This document shows positions 1 to 15,200 of a stretch of DNA of 64,000 bases, in pieces. The notes beneath the pieces are model-generated. The model worked only from the letters and a program-made list of their open reading frames with translations. It ran no database searches and was not told the DNA's origin. Location: positions 38,593,336 to 38,657,335 of the forward strand of contig NW_019211454.1 of the NCBI RefSeq assembly GCF_002443255.2. The letters run 5' to 3'. The translations under genes were made by a program, and so were the position numbers. Each line of letters begins with the position of its first letter. The stretch's first letter is position 1. Origin of the DNA: Varroa destructor (taxonomy: Eukaryota > Arthropoda > Arachnida > Mesostigmata > Varroidae).

Positions 1-1
1 A

Positions 2-2882
2 GTTACTATGTTCGGCCAAACATCGGACCCATTTTTCGTCACAATCTCTATCCCGGTGGATATCGACCTGTCCTATAACGGCGTAGTACTGGCTGGAACG
101 ACGTCTACAGTTCGATTAACCGTAACGAGCTCCAGAGATGCCGAAATACGAGTGGTGCGTGGCCTACAGCGGGGTATCCTTCTTGCTAACGGATCACCGA
201 TCGATTCATTTGGTACCAACATGTCACTCGACTACAGTGTTCAGGGCGTAGGCACGCATCTCGCCCGAACTGTCACTACGGATAACCTCGTTCTCGCCTT
301 CGGTTCGTTTCACTTTATTGTCCCTGTATTGCTAGTCCCATATGAAGAGTTGCAGCTCCAGTTAAACCCTGTCAGGGTGGTCCCCGGCAGCGGTGTTGTT
401 CTAAGTCCGAAGCACTTGAATTTAGCGCGTAGCCACACCGGCAGCTTCAACTTAACGCTCCTCGACCCGCCAGCTGGTGGGCGGCTGCTTAAGTACGGTG
501 AGGTTGTGAACAATATCTCGTCCAGCGATCTTCTAGATCTACAAATCTCATTCCGAGCTTTCCGAAATGCCTCAACTTCGGAGACGATCGTTTTCTCCTA
601 TACCACACCGGGCAGCGGCCAACAACACACAACCAGGCTTCTCGTAGAGTATACCGGTCAGAAGGAAGACCTTGTGGCCCCGCAGCAGTTTGAGTGTTCC
701 TTACAAGTGGTAGTCCACCCGCGCAATATCCGCGTTCCGCTCGGCAAAAGCAACCTACACTTCGTCGATGCCAGGGAAGGCGGCGTCGACGCTGGCTTCG
801 CGGCGAATTGCGCACGCGAAGTGATGTACGAAGTAAAGACAATGGATAGCGCAGTGAGTGGCTATTTAGGGAATGAGAAGGGCCACCAGATAAGTAGCTT
901 TTCTCAGGGTGACATCAATCAGGGCTCGGTTTTCTACTTCCCACCGAACGTGTTTCATAGGGTTGGTGGGCAAAAAGCCATTTTTGAGTTTCGGGTGTAT
1001 GATGCTATGGGAAATACCGGGCCAACAAACAATTTGCAGGTGTACCTGGAAGCTCTTAAAATTAGCAAGACTGTCTCAAAGCAAATTGTGTGCCGACAGC
1101 CGAAAGTCGTGCTTGGCAGCGAGCTTCTATCGTTAGGCTATAACAGCTCATCGACGGTGCTTGGCGTGACTGTTTTGCCTAAATCCGGTCGTTTGGTGAG
1201 GACGAGAAATGGTGTCGATAACGACTTTGTTATTGGAGATAGCTTTAGCCAAGGAGAGCTGATCGCCGGATGTATATCGTATCAAAGTGGCTTTGCGCCG
1301 ACGAGTGATACATTCGAGTTGTTGGCGGTAAATCCAAAGGATCACACGCTTCGGAGGCGTAAAGTGAAACGATCACGGCTGAAGCGACGCAAGTTTAAAA
1401 GGAACGGTATGCAGTACTTTAAAATTGTTGTAAAGCTTATCGTCGACGACCAGATGACGGGGACCGAGGGTCGGCGAGAGCATAGTCTTGAGCTGGTTGT
1501 TGACGAGGGACGCAAGAATAGCATTGTCCAGACGGGTTCGAATTTTACCCTAGCCAGCATACCGCGTCATGGTCAGGTTTTTATTGCCGTCGAAAAAGAC
1601 GATACGGTCCAGATAACGTACGTTCATTCGGGGAAAGAGGTTGGCTTGACAGAAAACAAAGATCAATTTGTTCTGGAATATTCACAGGGGCTAGCAAAAG
1701 TACACGTCCGGATCATCCCAGTTGATAATGCAGCACCCATAATCAAGGCGGCGCATTTCTATCAAGTTATGGAGGCGGCGTCCGTCAATTTGGACATAGA
1801 AGTATTTGACATAGACTCGAAAGCGTTTTGGTGTCACATCATAGAGGCTCCCAGCTACGGCCGGTTAACTTTAAATAATGATAACGTAGTAAACCAAATA
1901 GACAACAATAACGTTGATCAGATAGTGTACAGGCAAATTGTTCACCGTTTCGTTGAACCGACTGAAGACCACTTTAGCCTAAGCTGCTCCGATGGAATCA
2001 ACGTTAGCCCGCCAAAAAAAATACAAATATCTATAACTCCACAGAATGACGAGACTCCTAGTCTTAAGGTGATCAACGTGACTGTCCTCGAGGGTCGCGA
2101 AGCTCCGGTAAAAATTGAAGCTGTCGATGGGGACGTCCCTAGAGATAATCTCAGCTTTCGAATTAATCATCTTCCGACGCACGGAATCGTCGGCCTGCTC
2201 CAGCCAAACGGGCGTGTGGAGGCGATGGTGAGTTTTTTCGAAAACGCTTTAACCTTGCTGATGTACAAACATGATGATTCAGAAAACCTGCGCGATTCGT
2301 TTGAGGTGACGGTAAGCGACGGCATCCACTCGAGTCGCCAGCGTATTGCAGTAAAGGTGTTGGCTGTCGATGATGAGGCACCAACGGTTTTGGCCAATAG
2401 AGGTCTTCAAGTGAAGATCGGTGATGCTTCAGTCATCACCTCCGAGCATCTCAAAATAGTAGACGCGGACAGCGATCCGACCTCTGTTCGTGTCAATATT
2501 GTCAAACAACCTCGATATGGCTCTATTTGGAGAAATGCCAACGACGCTGAGCTTAATCAAACAATCATCTCGTCATTTAGTTGGCAAGACTTAGAGTTCA
2601 GTCGCATCTCGTACATACACACATCGGTGCTCTGCTGTACGAATGATAGCTTCGAGTTTGCCCTCAATGATGGCTTTAATGAGGGCCCTCCACATGTGTT
2701 CAACGTGACTGTTTTTCGTCCGGTAACTATCGCCATAGAAAACAATAACCGAACGTTCGAGACAACGCTTATAAACTGTTCACAACGTTTGCCGGAACTT
2801 AGCAGTATTGCGGATATTGATTGGATTGAGATGTCGCAAACGCAGAAACCTGTAAACGGGAAACTGGACATCATCGACCTCG
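2..2882 (+). CDS. FRAS/FREM exon A (5'-partial): CSPG repeats
   Basis: Open frame of about 960 codons, far too long to be chance. CSPG repeat cores (G-x-L/V strand followed by D-S/T-F-x-F/V) can be seen near residues 154-200, 305-335, 393-440, 520-560, 616-665, 724-772 and 836-890. An eighth repeat begins near 912 and finishes in the next exon. Typical phrases are DSFEVTVSDG (about 763) and DSFEFALNDG (about 880). The donor after position 2882 reads CTCG|GTGAGT, phase 1. The window opens with AG, so an acceptor at bases 1-2 (phase 1) is possible, but the exon may also extend further left. A strongly basic stretch at residues 448-466 is unusual inside a repeat. Confidence 0.93.
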
Positions 2883-3167
2883 GTGAGTGTGGCATACGTG
2901 AAACGTGCCTGTGAGGTGGCCTTATCATCTTGAAGCAGACTGCGTTACGTTTGCTGGACTGGTTTTCTTTTTTGCGTTTAACATTTCGTTCAGACTGCTT
3001 CGAGTAGTCGACTAATATATCGTATCAATTTACTTGTACTTATTGTATAGTATACTATGTACCGTTTTGTTTCGTTGGGTCAAATGGGGCTGCAAATGGA
3101 AACGAACTATCATCAAACATCTGCGACAGATCTTTCGCCGCCGGTCATTCTGCTATCGTTGCTCATT

Positions 3168-3201
<34 letters not shown>

Positions 3202-6200
3202 GTAGATCGGGACTCAAAAAACAACAGTTATTGCTTTGAAGCCTTTTTTGGCCAAGTAAGCTTTACTTTGAAAACTGCTATATATAGGGGAACCCTTTTT
3301 CTTCTACTTCATGAGTACTATAGATACAATCTTCAATTAGCGGCAATCGAGAGTGGTGAATGTCTAGCGAACAGCTGATGTTAAGCTTAGCCGTACGACA
3401 CCAGCCATTTATAATGCGATAACAGGCAGTGGCAGGCCTTCAGTCCAGATAAATATATTATTAGCCTTATCAATAGGGATTCTCTGGCTGGTCCAGTTAG
3501 CTTCTATTCTACCGTTCACTTGAAGAAGATATGAAAGCATAGAATTGCAAGTAGGAGTGCTGTCAGTCATTGCGAAATGAATTGCCCATTTTGAATATTA
3601 AACAAGCACAGATTTTTTTACAGTTTGCGCTGTATAGGATACGTTTTTGCATGTGCCACAAAAAATGAGCATTAATTATATTATATATAGACTGACTGTC
3701 GCTGAAATAGGGGTATGATAGGTGTAATGAAGTGCTTTTTATTATATAACGCGTGCATTCAAAAGCGAATTACTCGATAAAACGTTTTACCATACACGGA
3801 GATATTAGTCGTATTTCTTTTACACATTGGGCGATCGCAAATGAATTAAGTCTTAGATGATAGAATGGAACGGGTGGAACCATTATACGAGTGAAACTTC
3901 TCTGTGTGTCTGACACTCCCAGACGGGACGCTTTTATCGGCCATGATCTACAGGTCGGCTGTGAACTACATTTGAAACAGGCTCGTTCCGTGGACGAGTA
4001 CGAACGGCCTTACATCCGTTGTATACAGACCGCTGAACAGTTGCTAACCAAAAAGTACGCTGCAAGATGCTTGTTTTGAAGACATCCTACAACCTAGAAG
4101 TGCTTCACAGTAGTACAGGATGAGCTTTCTGTGGAGTATTAGGGTACCCCGCCAATCGGATACCTAAATTCGTTCAAACATAATTTGTGAAAACCTTTTT
4201 ACCGAAGCGGCTGCTAAGACAACAGATAAAATCAACTTGAGCTTCGTGCTAAAACGACCTTTACTGGTATATAGATGTATATAAGTTAAATTTCAACAGT
4301 CATTTACAGACTCTACTATATCTACTGGCTGCACTGTGGAGCGACGTAACGTTTCTGTTTGTCCAGTTCTAAGTCTGGCAAGAAAAAATTTACAACAAAG
4401 AGGCAATTTCAGATATAGCTCAATTAATTAGTTAATATAGTAGATCATAAGGATTCAGGTGGGCCTGGTAGTTCATTCAGGTAAGTTAGCCGTATTGTTA
4501 ATGCAACAATGCAAATCATAATAAAATGAGAAAAAAAATAGAACAGTACCCCAAAAACTTTTTATGCACAAGTAATATGACGTGTACGAATTATTCGTTT
4601 ATTTACTGCGCACTGAATTACAGTTACGGCTAAAGAGGTACCACGGCGATTTACATTTATTTTAAATAAAACAGGACAAAATGGAGTTTTAATTTCATAC
4701 GAGAAATGATTCTGTTCCCGTACGGTCTGTGTTCCGAACTTCTTCTGGTCGGTAGTTCTGTTTTTGCACAAATAGGTGTGCGCGACCACACCTATTTTTA
4801 GTTACCTATATTTAGTTACCAAGGTGACATAAAGAAAACTCCAGTACACATTTTCTATGACCTTAAGAAAGGGTCGCTGTTTCGCTTTTAGGTCGACTTG
4901 TGTACCTATACCAGAGCCATTGTATCACATTTACAATGAACATGGCGAGGTGTTAAAAAAAGAAAATTCATCTCGTTTTGAAAAAGATCGGAAGCATATC
5001 ATTATTGATGTTCTCAAATCAGCCTTTTATTCTGCAGTGAGAAATTTACATATGCTCATCTATGTTATGGCACCCATATATACATATAGGGCAATATGTC
5101 ACCCAACTAAGTGTAGCATCATAATCTGTACGATAGCCTATCTCGGTTTGTTTATCCTCACGCAAGACAATCGCCGACACTTATCTGCCCAACAAAAGTG
5201 GGCTTCTCCTTTTCTAATAGCTCTTCATGGTACGGATAGACCTTCGGTTTCTATGCATTCGGCATGCATGAAAGCAGCACCATCGACGTTGTTAAAAGTC
5301 GCCGTTGTCCACTGTTCAGGGATAACAAAGCTGTTAATAATGTTTGCTCTGATTGTGTTTTTCATTGTCTCAAATGCTAATTGCCCCTGTCCTAGCGCAA
5401 ATAGGTTGTAGGGCAATTAGTTCGATCGTGAAATGAAACAGTTTCTACCACCATTTATCACATGCACAGAGTCGGCCGACAAACCTAGCATCAATATAGT
5501 CTTTAATAATAATAATTCCACTGCGGTATCTGATGCTCAGGACTAGCGCTCGTTTGTTGAATTTTTGTTTTTAAGGTAGGGCGATAAAAACACGAATGTC
5601 AGACACATAAACGTCGCGTGAGGTACATTTAGGAGTAACTCATCATTGTTCGTACTGTTTCATGCTCCGCTGGTTGTTTCCAGGTTGTAGCTCTTCGCTT
5701 TTCGAAGCATCGATGTGTAACTTTTGATTTTTTGCTACTTGTGGTCATGACTTGAATCTGTCGATGGATGACCGCTAGCTGTGCGAGAATGACGGAAGGT
5801 ACGCTTCCGCGAAAATGAAAACCAAACACGCTAGTTAATGACGCAGCAAAACCGATAAGAGAGGAAAGGTCGTCACGAAATTGCCACTCTCAGATGTGAC
5901 CAGTAGCAGAACGAAAGCTGAATCTCGTATACGATGTGGCCAATGGAACAGGTAGTTCGATAGCGCTAATGGAGTCTATTCCTGTTCTGTGTAATAATCT
6001 ACTGACGTCGTCATATATATCGGAGAAATTTATCAACGCTATCCGTAAGCTTGGCTTTACCTTGCGGTGAAAAGCATCCAGTGCTTCCTCTTTTTGTGAA
6101 CGTACTTCATTTATCGTGAGTGACTACCAAATATAGGACGCTACTAACTAATGCTGCAGCTGTAGGAACAAGGCCATTATCGCCATGGATTTTGCCGCGC

Positions 6201-9200
6201 TTATGGCGGTAGCGGTGATCCTCATCCGGCTGCTATGTATTAGGCTGACGTTCCACTGAGGATTCCTAAAATTCTAATATTAATTACTGCTTAATTAGAT
6301 GAAGACGCGGCACTTCATTGCAATATACTATATTTTATAGCGCATCATATAATATAGTGATTAAACAAAACGTAGTAAAACGACAAATAATAATAAATCG
6401 TTTTCCTTTCAGATTGCATCGCACAATTTCTTTATTATAAAGGTAATCTATTTTCATTACAAGTGTGCTTGCGCTGAAAGTTCAGATCCATTCGCGTAGT
6501 TGCAATGACAATTATAAGATATTAGAAACGATATGAATCCGTCCAAGTGACTCCGTACTATATTTGGATGCTTTTAGATGCCATCACGGCACGTATCCCG
6601 TCATATATAGTTAATGTCCGTTATAATAATCATTAAAGCATAATTTCACATGACTGCAGTGGCCGATGATTGTGTCGTATTTTATAGGACTATGTCCAGT
6701 GGCCAATTTTGTCGCAAAAAGGTGTCTAAGTAGCATCAAAAGTTGCATTTATGATTGCAATGAATTTAGGCTACATTGTAACACTAGCTCAAGTGTTTGC
6801 GTCAGAACACGGAATAAACAAATATGCCGCATCTCTGCGTTTATATACGTGTAAGCGTACGTACTGTATAGAAGAATGGATAATACATATATCATTTATT
6901 TGCGTAGATAAAGGGGCTTTATGTAATTCATTCACTGCCACAGAAGAACAAATTCTTCAAGATTTGAAGACACCATCGATCGAGTTGGTTCCCGTTTGCG
7001 TGTTTCTCAATTATTACTCTTTTGCTTTTAGAATAGCGCATCGATTAATCTGATTACTACCAGTACGTGATTCAACAGAGATGCAGATTGAATTTACGGA
7101 ACGGCGTTCGGCCCCCAGCCCCGGAGAGTTTGCCGCAGACGTACATACAACCGACAAGCTATTAACGTTCGCCAAATGACACACATAATACAAGCTCAAT
7201 CTATTTCGTCGTGTTCCTGACCTTGTCTATGTTTAGCTGCTCGGACGCTAAAGAAGTACTCTTTGGTTTCTGTGCAAAATTCTTGTTTAAAATGGGGTTC
7301 TGTGACGGCACGGGGTGAGTTTGGTTCGGTCGGAATGAAGCAGTAACGAAAATACCTGCAAAAACTCCGATCGTAAAAGCCCGTTTGTATGAATATGTGC
7401 GTATATTTTTATCCAGTTGATATGGTCAACATGTATTTAGGGAAAATTATAGCTGTAAAATCCTCTGGCTTTTTTTTTTATCTCATAGTAGTCTTTATTT
7501 TCTAAATGATATATGTTTACCGCTCAGAACCTCGGCGCTTGTTGCGGCAAAAGCTGGGAAGCAACATTGGCGAAATTGGAAAGGATCACAACATTGAAAA
7601 GTAATAGCACGGAATACTGTCAGAGTGGGCTGGCAGAGAATCGTGCGGTGAAACGTAACGTCAGCTACACAAATGACTGGTGCTGAATCTTACTTTAATG
7701 GGGTATGGGAGTAGCCGCTATCTTCGTGAACATTGTTTTTGGAAAGCTGAGTCGTCAGTTCGTGAAACGGATACAAAAATGGCCAAGCTCACCAGATGAA
7801 AAAAGCTGTAAAGCATGCTATTAACTAACTAGAAAAATAGGCGAAACGTCCCTTAGCGAGGTCAGTGATTTACTAACAAGGGTCGCGTGTCCTACCTGGG
7901 CCTTTTCTCTTAACAGAATGGCCATTTTGCTGTTCGAACGTTGCGAACTGACCAAGCGCTCGTCGTACTAAACTACTGAATTGTGTTTGAATGTAGCTTT
8001 GATAAGTAACTGACTGTAATCAACAGGGCTCGATAATATAATGATTCATTAAGGTTACATAAGTGCATACTTGTATACAATAATATTTATGATGTATTGT
8101 TAAATTTTATCGTATCAATTGTTGTCTAAAGTTTTTCTTCTGACCCGCGTATGGCAGCTTCACAGTATGACAGCTATACGAGTGATGTGACCGCATTATA
8201 TCTATTAATTCAACTTAAAGTTACACTGAAATCTTTGATTTTTTGTTACGTTTGTCGTTTTCCCAGCCATTTATTATGCTTCTATGAGTAACAGTTAAGA
8301 CAGGCGTTGTTTTTAGCTTGTTGTCACTTAACCCTAATTTTCATCGAGCATGTTTAACTATGTGTGATTTATTTAGGCAGGACATATAAAAAGCACACAT
8401 GACGCAACCTGCAGGCAGCTGATGGGTAGAGGGGAGACAAATAGCAGGCGACTAGTCTCTTAGGCAGCATAACGACGATCGCGACACAGAAACCCCCCAG
8501 AAGTACGTGACTTGGAGAATTTCTCTCTCATTCCATTTTAGCAGTGTGGCCTATAAAAGTTTTCTTTTGGGTAGTTGTAGTTCATTTACAGGCATGGGAC
8601 GTTAGATTAGCTCTACGTGTCAAAGCTAAAAAAATAGATCAATGACCAAAACAAATAAGCTCAACAAAGTTTGTTGTTGCAGCAGTGTCGACCTCTTCGT
8701 TACTCATTCAGTTCTAAGAAACATCGTCCCTTCTGCATGCGACGTTTGAATAGAAAAGCCCCCTATTAGCCAATATATATATATATATATATATATCTTC
8801 TTTCCTCCACAAAAATCATCTGCCAATAATTAGATAAATATTGAAATTTCTCTACAAAATTTTGAAAAATCATGAGATTGAATGTTCTACTATTCTGTAC
8901 CTGATTTACTTCCGTTGTTGTCTGTTTTTGTGTCCTTAGTAGTGCCTACGACTGAAAGGACAGGTCACATTTAATGTCCACTCGTAATCTCGTTCAGTAA
9001 CAATTGTCCAGTACTTATGACATAACAGCTTAACGAAAGCCGATCTATAAAGGGAATTACTATTGGAAGATGCAATCCATTCTAAGAATGTAAGAACTCT
9101 CTTCTGCTCGATAATCGACCAAAGGCAAATTAAGTTATCTAGAATAACTGTTACACTAAGAACGGCAAAAAAAGAAAGAAACTGAACCATCGGCTGCCGG

Positions 9201-12200
9201 CTGCCGGCTGCCCCGCCAGTACGACACTCTGTTAACACAGCTGGGCAGAGGCGTATAGGTAGCGATGAACAGTAGATATCTTGTGAGTTAACAATCGTTC
9301 ACACATTGGCATAAAAAGAAGATAGATGAATTGAAGAACGTCAACGAGATGATGTAGTGCTTTCTCGACACCTGGGAAACAAAAAACTGCCCAGGTTACG
9401 TCTGAATTCACTTCTGCGCCCCTGACATACGATATACGTTATCTGTCAGTTAATAGAACAGTGCCCGCTGGGTGCAGAAAGAGATCAACATTTAGCGTGT
9501 CCTTTTCAGTGCTTTCAGAAACAGATCGTAGCCGTGCATAAGCTGACGAAATGATGTCTAGCTGGGCGAGATAAGCATGGATATTTGGTTGGTTAAATAT
9601 TCCATTGGTAAGATCGTTTCTTTATAGGAGAAATAAATTGTGCATTACATTTAGTACAGCCAAACCAGTCATAAGTGTGATCACTAGAATTTACTTTGCT
9701 TCTTCATAGATCAAGGTAAAAAATCATTTGCACTGAATTATGAAATTACGAAATGACTCAAAAGTGCCTGCACGACGAAAGCTGGCCCGTAAGACAGAGC
9801 GTCAAATCTATCATCGACTTCTCATATACTGCGAAGAACTATCGGAGTTACGTGTATTTTTAAACCTGATGCATAGTATGTACGTGCTGCATGTATTATA
9901 CCAAATATGCTTAATTTTTGTTTTAATATGAAGCATATTGTAAGAGTACCTTTACAGACATGTGGGTTTGAATCGAATTAAGAATCAACCGCTATATTTG
10001 TCGGGTGCTAAATGCACTGCGACTGTAGAAAGCAACGGTATCGATCGTCGTATAGTCGGTGATGCGAACTGATGGTCACGCGGTATGGCTGTAAAATGAT
10101 GTTTTCAGTAGAAACCTGATGCGAATCTACTATTACAGGGCAATCTGAAATTTTATCCAGTAGCTGTGCTTTGTTTTGGTCGACGCAGATAGCACAATGT
10201 TTTAGGCAAATATTGAGAAAAAGAATTTTTTGAGTCGAACTTGTAGTTGAGGCCGTCCACATAGGCTCGAAATAAAGAACCATGTCGAAACGATTCGATG
10301 TAGCAGCCGTAGCGTAGTAGACACTAGGCTAGAATGCCTCACAACGGTGCGCAATACGATTTGAACAGGATGTAGCAATGCCAGCAGGAGATCGTGCCCG
10401 AAATGCTATGGATATCCGTGGTGCATGGACAATGCCCTCCTTCGAATCGTGCCGGTCCTTTGTGCTACGCCAGAATTCGAGCAGAAGTTATCCCTTCTGC
10501 CTTTAACGAACCACATGAATTTTCCTCTCATTATACCTACCTGCCCACTGCCTTAAAAGAGAATTTATTGTTGGCGTCGACAAGATTCGGTTGCTTAAAT
10601 AAACGGTTCAATGTCGGCTGGTCACCTCCGAACTGAAGCGTGGACCTACATGGTCGAGCGCAGCAAAAGAACCACGCGTAGCTATAGTCACGCCCTCGCC
10701 TCTTCTACTGCAGCTTCATTTAGCCCCCAGCCGCGGCGGCAAATTGATTCTGGTCTGGTCTGTCTCATTGAGAAGAATTTATAGGGTAACGTCGTACCCA
10801 GTCCAATGAAGTAACGAGAGTAACAACAAAAATAATAAAACATGTAAGAAGAAAGCAAAAACTGGCTTCTCACTGTACCTGACGCTGGTCATCAGACCTG
10901 CTATACGAAAAGTTGTGGAGGTGGTGAACTACCGCAGTAACACAGACGGGGCGGAGGGTGCAACAGAGCCATGAAAGAACGAGTGCCGGCCACAGTTATT
11001 AAGAAAGTACAAATTCTGCCTTGGATTCGGTGCGCAGAAACGCACACACCGAAACACTAAAAGCAAAATCTGTTTAGCTAAGAGTTTCGGACCAGTGAAA
11101 AATAGGCTTCGTGATTTAGTAAATATTAAACGATTCGTTAGCGATCGACACCAGCAGACGCAAAAGCTATGATCATTCCCATGTAGAAAGTTATGTGGGA
11201 TGCGACCCAGTGCGACAGAATGCTTTTCAACACATTTACATTTTTAATGGTGCATAGACTTGTTCCGTTGGTAGGACAAAGAGAATGTCTGGGTTGGGCT
11301 TCGTACGTGACATGTTTGCACGTATTTGCATTTTGCGTGCATATTTCTAATGCTAACTGAAAATACGAGTGCTCAAAAGAACGTTTGTTTGGACAGAAAT
11401 GTTTAGCTGGGTTAACGAAATACGCGGAAGAGAAGAGTTTTGACAGAGTGAAATGTATCTTATGCGCTGTTATATGAGCTAGTAAGACTAAAGAGGATTA
11501 ACTGAAATCAGTCATAATATACATTTAATGTTGTTTGTGATATTCAAACGGTAAGCGCAGACGACAGAGGATAATTAAAAACAACGTAAAATGTCAAAAG
11601 TAGCTGCGTTTGTCTGCCATTACCTAAGATCGTTTACAATTCCATAGGGTAATTGTCAGTGTCAGGTTAACGTGACAGGGGCGAATTTCGATAAAAATAT
11701 TCTTACCTTTACTGTAGGCTATCACAAATAGAATGTTTTTTCCTGTTGAAGTATTTAAAATGAAATGGGATATTCAATTTAATCTAGATTTGATCTAAGC
11801 AAAGGTACTTAATATAGAGCAAAGCTCTATACGTTTCCGCTTGTCAGTGATTCACTTATTGACATTGCCAGGTAATCCCCGGGGCATCGAAGAGATGCCA
11901 GTGCTCAGGTGTAATCTAGCACGATTGAATCCGGTGCGGATCTACTGATTAGGATGGCCAAAGTCAAGAATTATCTACTATTATGTTACATTTATTATAT
12001 ATATTGAATATTTACTGGACTTAACAATTTAGGCTGACTGATTCTGATTTAAACGAGTGCAGAACAGGTATTGGCTGTCAACTGCATTTTATTCCGTTGC
12101 CAATTTTTTCTAACATTCAGCATAAAACTTTGTCATGCGGAAATGTGGCAAGACAAGCAAAAGGAGGAGCATGAGAGTCACCTTTAGAAGACGCCCTTCT

Positions 12201-15200
12201 CCTATACCAAAACAGAGTAACTTGTATAACATACTGTGAAATTTGCAACTCATAAATAAATAAAGGTATAAGGATGTTGGAAATCAAATGGAAGCGATCT
12301 TTTATCGACACTCATACTTAACTGTGCGGCTATTTGCATATAATAATAGGAAAACGAAATCATCCACGCTTGGAAGCTTAATTAGATAAGTCTACCAATT
12401 GGGTCTGTAGCTTCCAGTTCGGCAGCCTGATTCCTTGATTACCATCATGTCTTCGTACGTGTTTGTTAGAGGTTTAACCATTGACACAGCTTGAGCATCA
12501 AGTCTCTGTAGTTCGTTATGTCGTTAAGTGATATCTGTAGGGGCTGCGGTTCACCGACGAAAAAGGCCATCGCAGTACCTTACAAGACCGATGGGGTCTC
12601 TCCTCCCCTTGTTTTCTGACCTCTCTACTCAACCACTCTCGAGCGGCTGCGCAAAAGACGACCGCAGCGTTCGATGAAAATGAAGATATTTTCAGGTGTA
12701 ACCACGAAAGGGCAGCGATGTGAAGCTTGCATGCGGTATAAAGAAAAGTTAAACATCCCTTATGGCGCAGCTATACTAACTTGATATTTTTAGTATCTGT
12801 TTGTAAAGTGTTATGTAAAGGGCTTTTGGAGTCCGGGCCAAGTCTATGTATATTTCCACCACATTAAAGAACTTCGGTCATTCCACGCCGAAAGAGTGAC
12901 GCTGAGAAATAGAGATAGAGAGAGATTATTCATAAGAACTATAATCAACGCTCACAAATAGGTAGTCATCAATTCACTTGTGTTTCTTCTCATTCGTCAC
13001 ACAATTTTCGTCAACTTAGATATCTAAGATACTCCTAGATCCGCTCATAATCAGCGGCTTAACTCTGGCTTGACATCCCAGATGGTTGGGTTTCGTTCGT
13101 AGTATAGTCGCAGACTGTGATCAAAAATGGCAACGCCCAGCTAGCTCGTTATAATAGCTCCTGCCGAATTTTCTCGATGTAAAGTTTTTTTTTTTTGTAA
13201 CCGAATGTTGCACTGCATCGCACTGGATTCTGCTTGTTAATCCTTTGCAGAAACGAGATGGACGAAAGCGCAGACTCGTATCGGAACGCTTCCTTTATGT
13301 GCTCGTGCTAAAGACGTTGGACATGCCTTATCGTACGTACGGGATACAGTGATGATCTACCTGTCTACTTCATGTTGCTTTAGTTAACGTCAGCTGATCA
13401 TAGTGTGTTCATAGAACAACGGCAAAGAACTAGAAACTGACACACGAATTGCGACCGCAACAAAATCCAATGACCCTCGTTGATATGGGAGAAAAACACT
13501 GAAAGGTGTGGATAGTCGTGCTTTTTGACGTAGTAGTCAGATTTTTATGCTCTTATTTTAACGATCCCCTAGTCTCGCAGTCAGCGATGTGGCCCTACTG
13601 CCTAAAACCAGCGTCAGATAAAACGAACGGCTTTACATTCGATTGCCCGTTTACAACTCTCGGAGCTTCGAAAGCAGTAGACGCCTTGCTGAGTAAAAGG
13701 TGTCGGTAAATACCATTGTGACAATGTCAGTGTCTATCGGGCGAACGCTCGATGAACACACAGAACGACACTTTATAGATAATATTGACTCACGTTAGTC
13801 GTAGCCCTGTTATTTTGCATGGAAATACGTAGCAGATTTCGAGTATATGAGTGAGCGTCTGGCTGTCTGCGGTCGAGCATGTTTGCCGTCTGTATGGGAG
13901 AACTTAAGCGAACGATAGGAAGTCGAACGCGTTTTCCTGCCTGACATCAGACAGCGATTGTCGAATGACCTATCGAGTTATGTCTACGTAGCGGGTAAAA
14001 GGAAAAGGTCAATGTAGTTACAATTGATATAAAGTAGAGTAAAATTTCTCGAAATGTAAAAGCACAAATAATATGAAAAACTAGATAGACGATTTCTCAG
14101 TGAGTTTAAAGCTGCGGTTAATAGCGACCTAAGCACTAAGAAAGGGATAGAAATATAACGCGATCTATAGATACGACGTAAAGCTGTCGAAGGTATAAGG
14201 CTGCTTAAAAGATCTTCAACTTTCAGCGTGACATCTACTAAACGCGTTTTGAAACTTGTATTTATTTTAGAAGAATTGGCTTACCGACCTACGTATCGAT
14301 AGTTTACTGAAGTACAACAAATAGTTCCGCCATCTGCTAGGCCTTAAAGGTGATGTACGTTTCATACAAAACTTACGACGCGTAGATCATGTGCAATGCG
14401 GTTATGATTAATCAAATGGGACCATGCATAATATAAAGATTTCCAGTTTTGACAAAAAGTGAAAGTTTTAGATAGTAATACTTAAAAAATACTCGACAAG
14501 GAGGGACAAAACGATCGACACAGAAACAATGTAAGTCGATCCAAAGCGTTGTACATTTGGAGAAATAATCATAATAACGCAAGATTTGTGGTATAAGGAG
14601 GCCGCATAGCCATGGACGTACTGATAAAATGCATATTTTTTCCTATGTTTGCTTTATTGACACTCATGATTTTCGATATAATCATAAATCAAGGAGTTCC
14701 ACTTCCTAATCAGTTTGTAGTTTCGGTAACTTATTCAAAGCCTGGATGGGGATACGTACGGGAAAACCGGAGATTGGAGCTATCTATCGTTTGTAGTCTA
14801 TTCGGAAAGGAGACATTACACATAGAATAAGACGGATCCGAATTTCAGTGAACTTCAGAAGACAAGCAGATACAACGCATAGTACCGTCTGCGTATCAGC
14901 GAGACAAGTCAGTCAAATATTTATTTTTTAAGCAAATGTTATTTTTTACATTGGTGCAGGTAGCAAGTTGGTGACTAGGTCTAATAATTACAAGCAGAGT
15001 TCATTTAATAGGACGCGTGTTATGAGTTTTTTTTTATCGCTACATAACTTAAAGTTCGCTAAGGGACTCGTTTGCAAATAAAAAAAACGAGGAAATTAAG
15101 GCTGAACTAAACGATTACGAGTGGGTTCGTTTTCCGAAAAATTTTGGCTATAAGCCAGAAGCTTTAGAAGTTCAATTTATTCGCAGTGTATGACAAAGCC

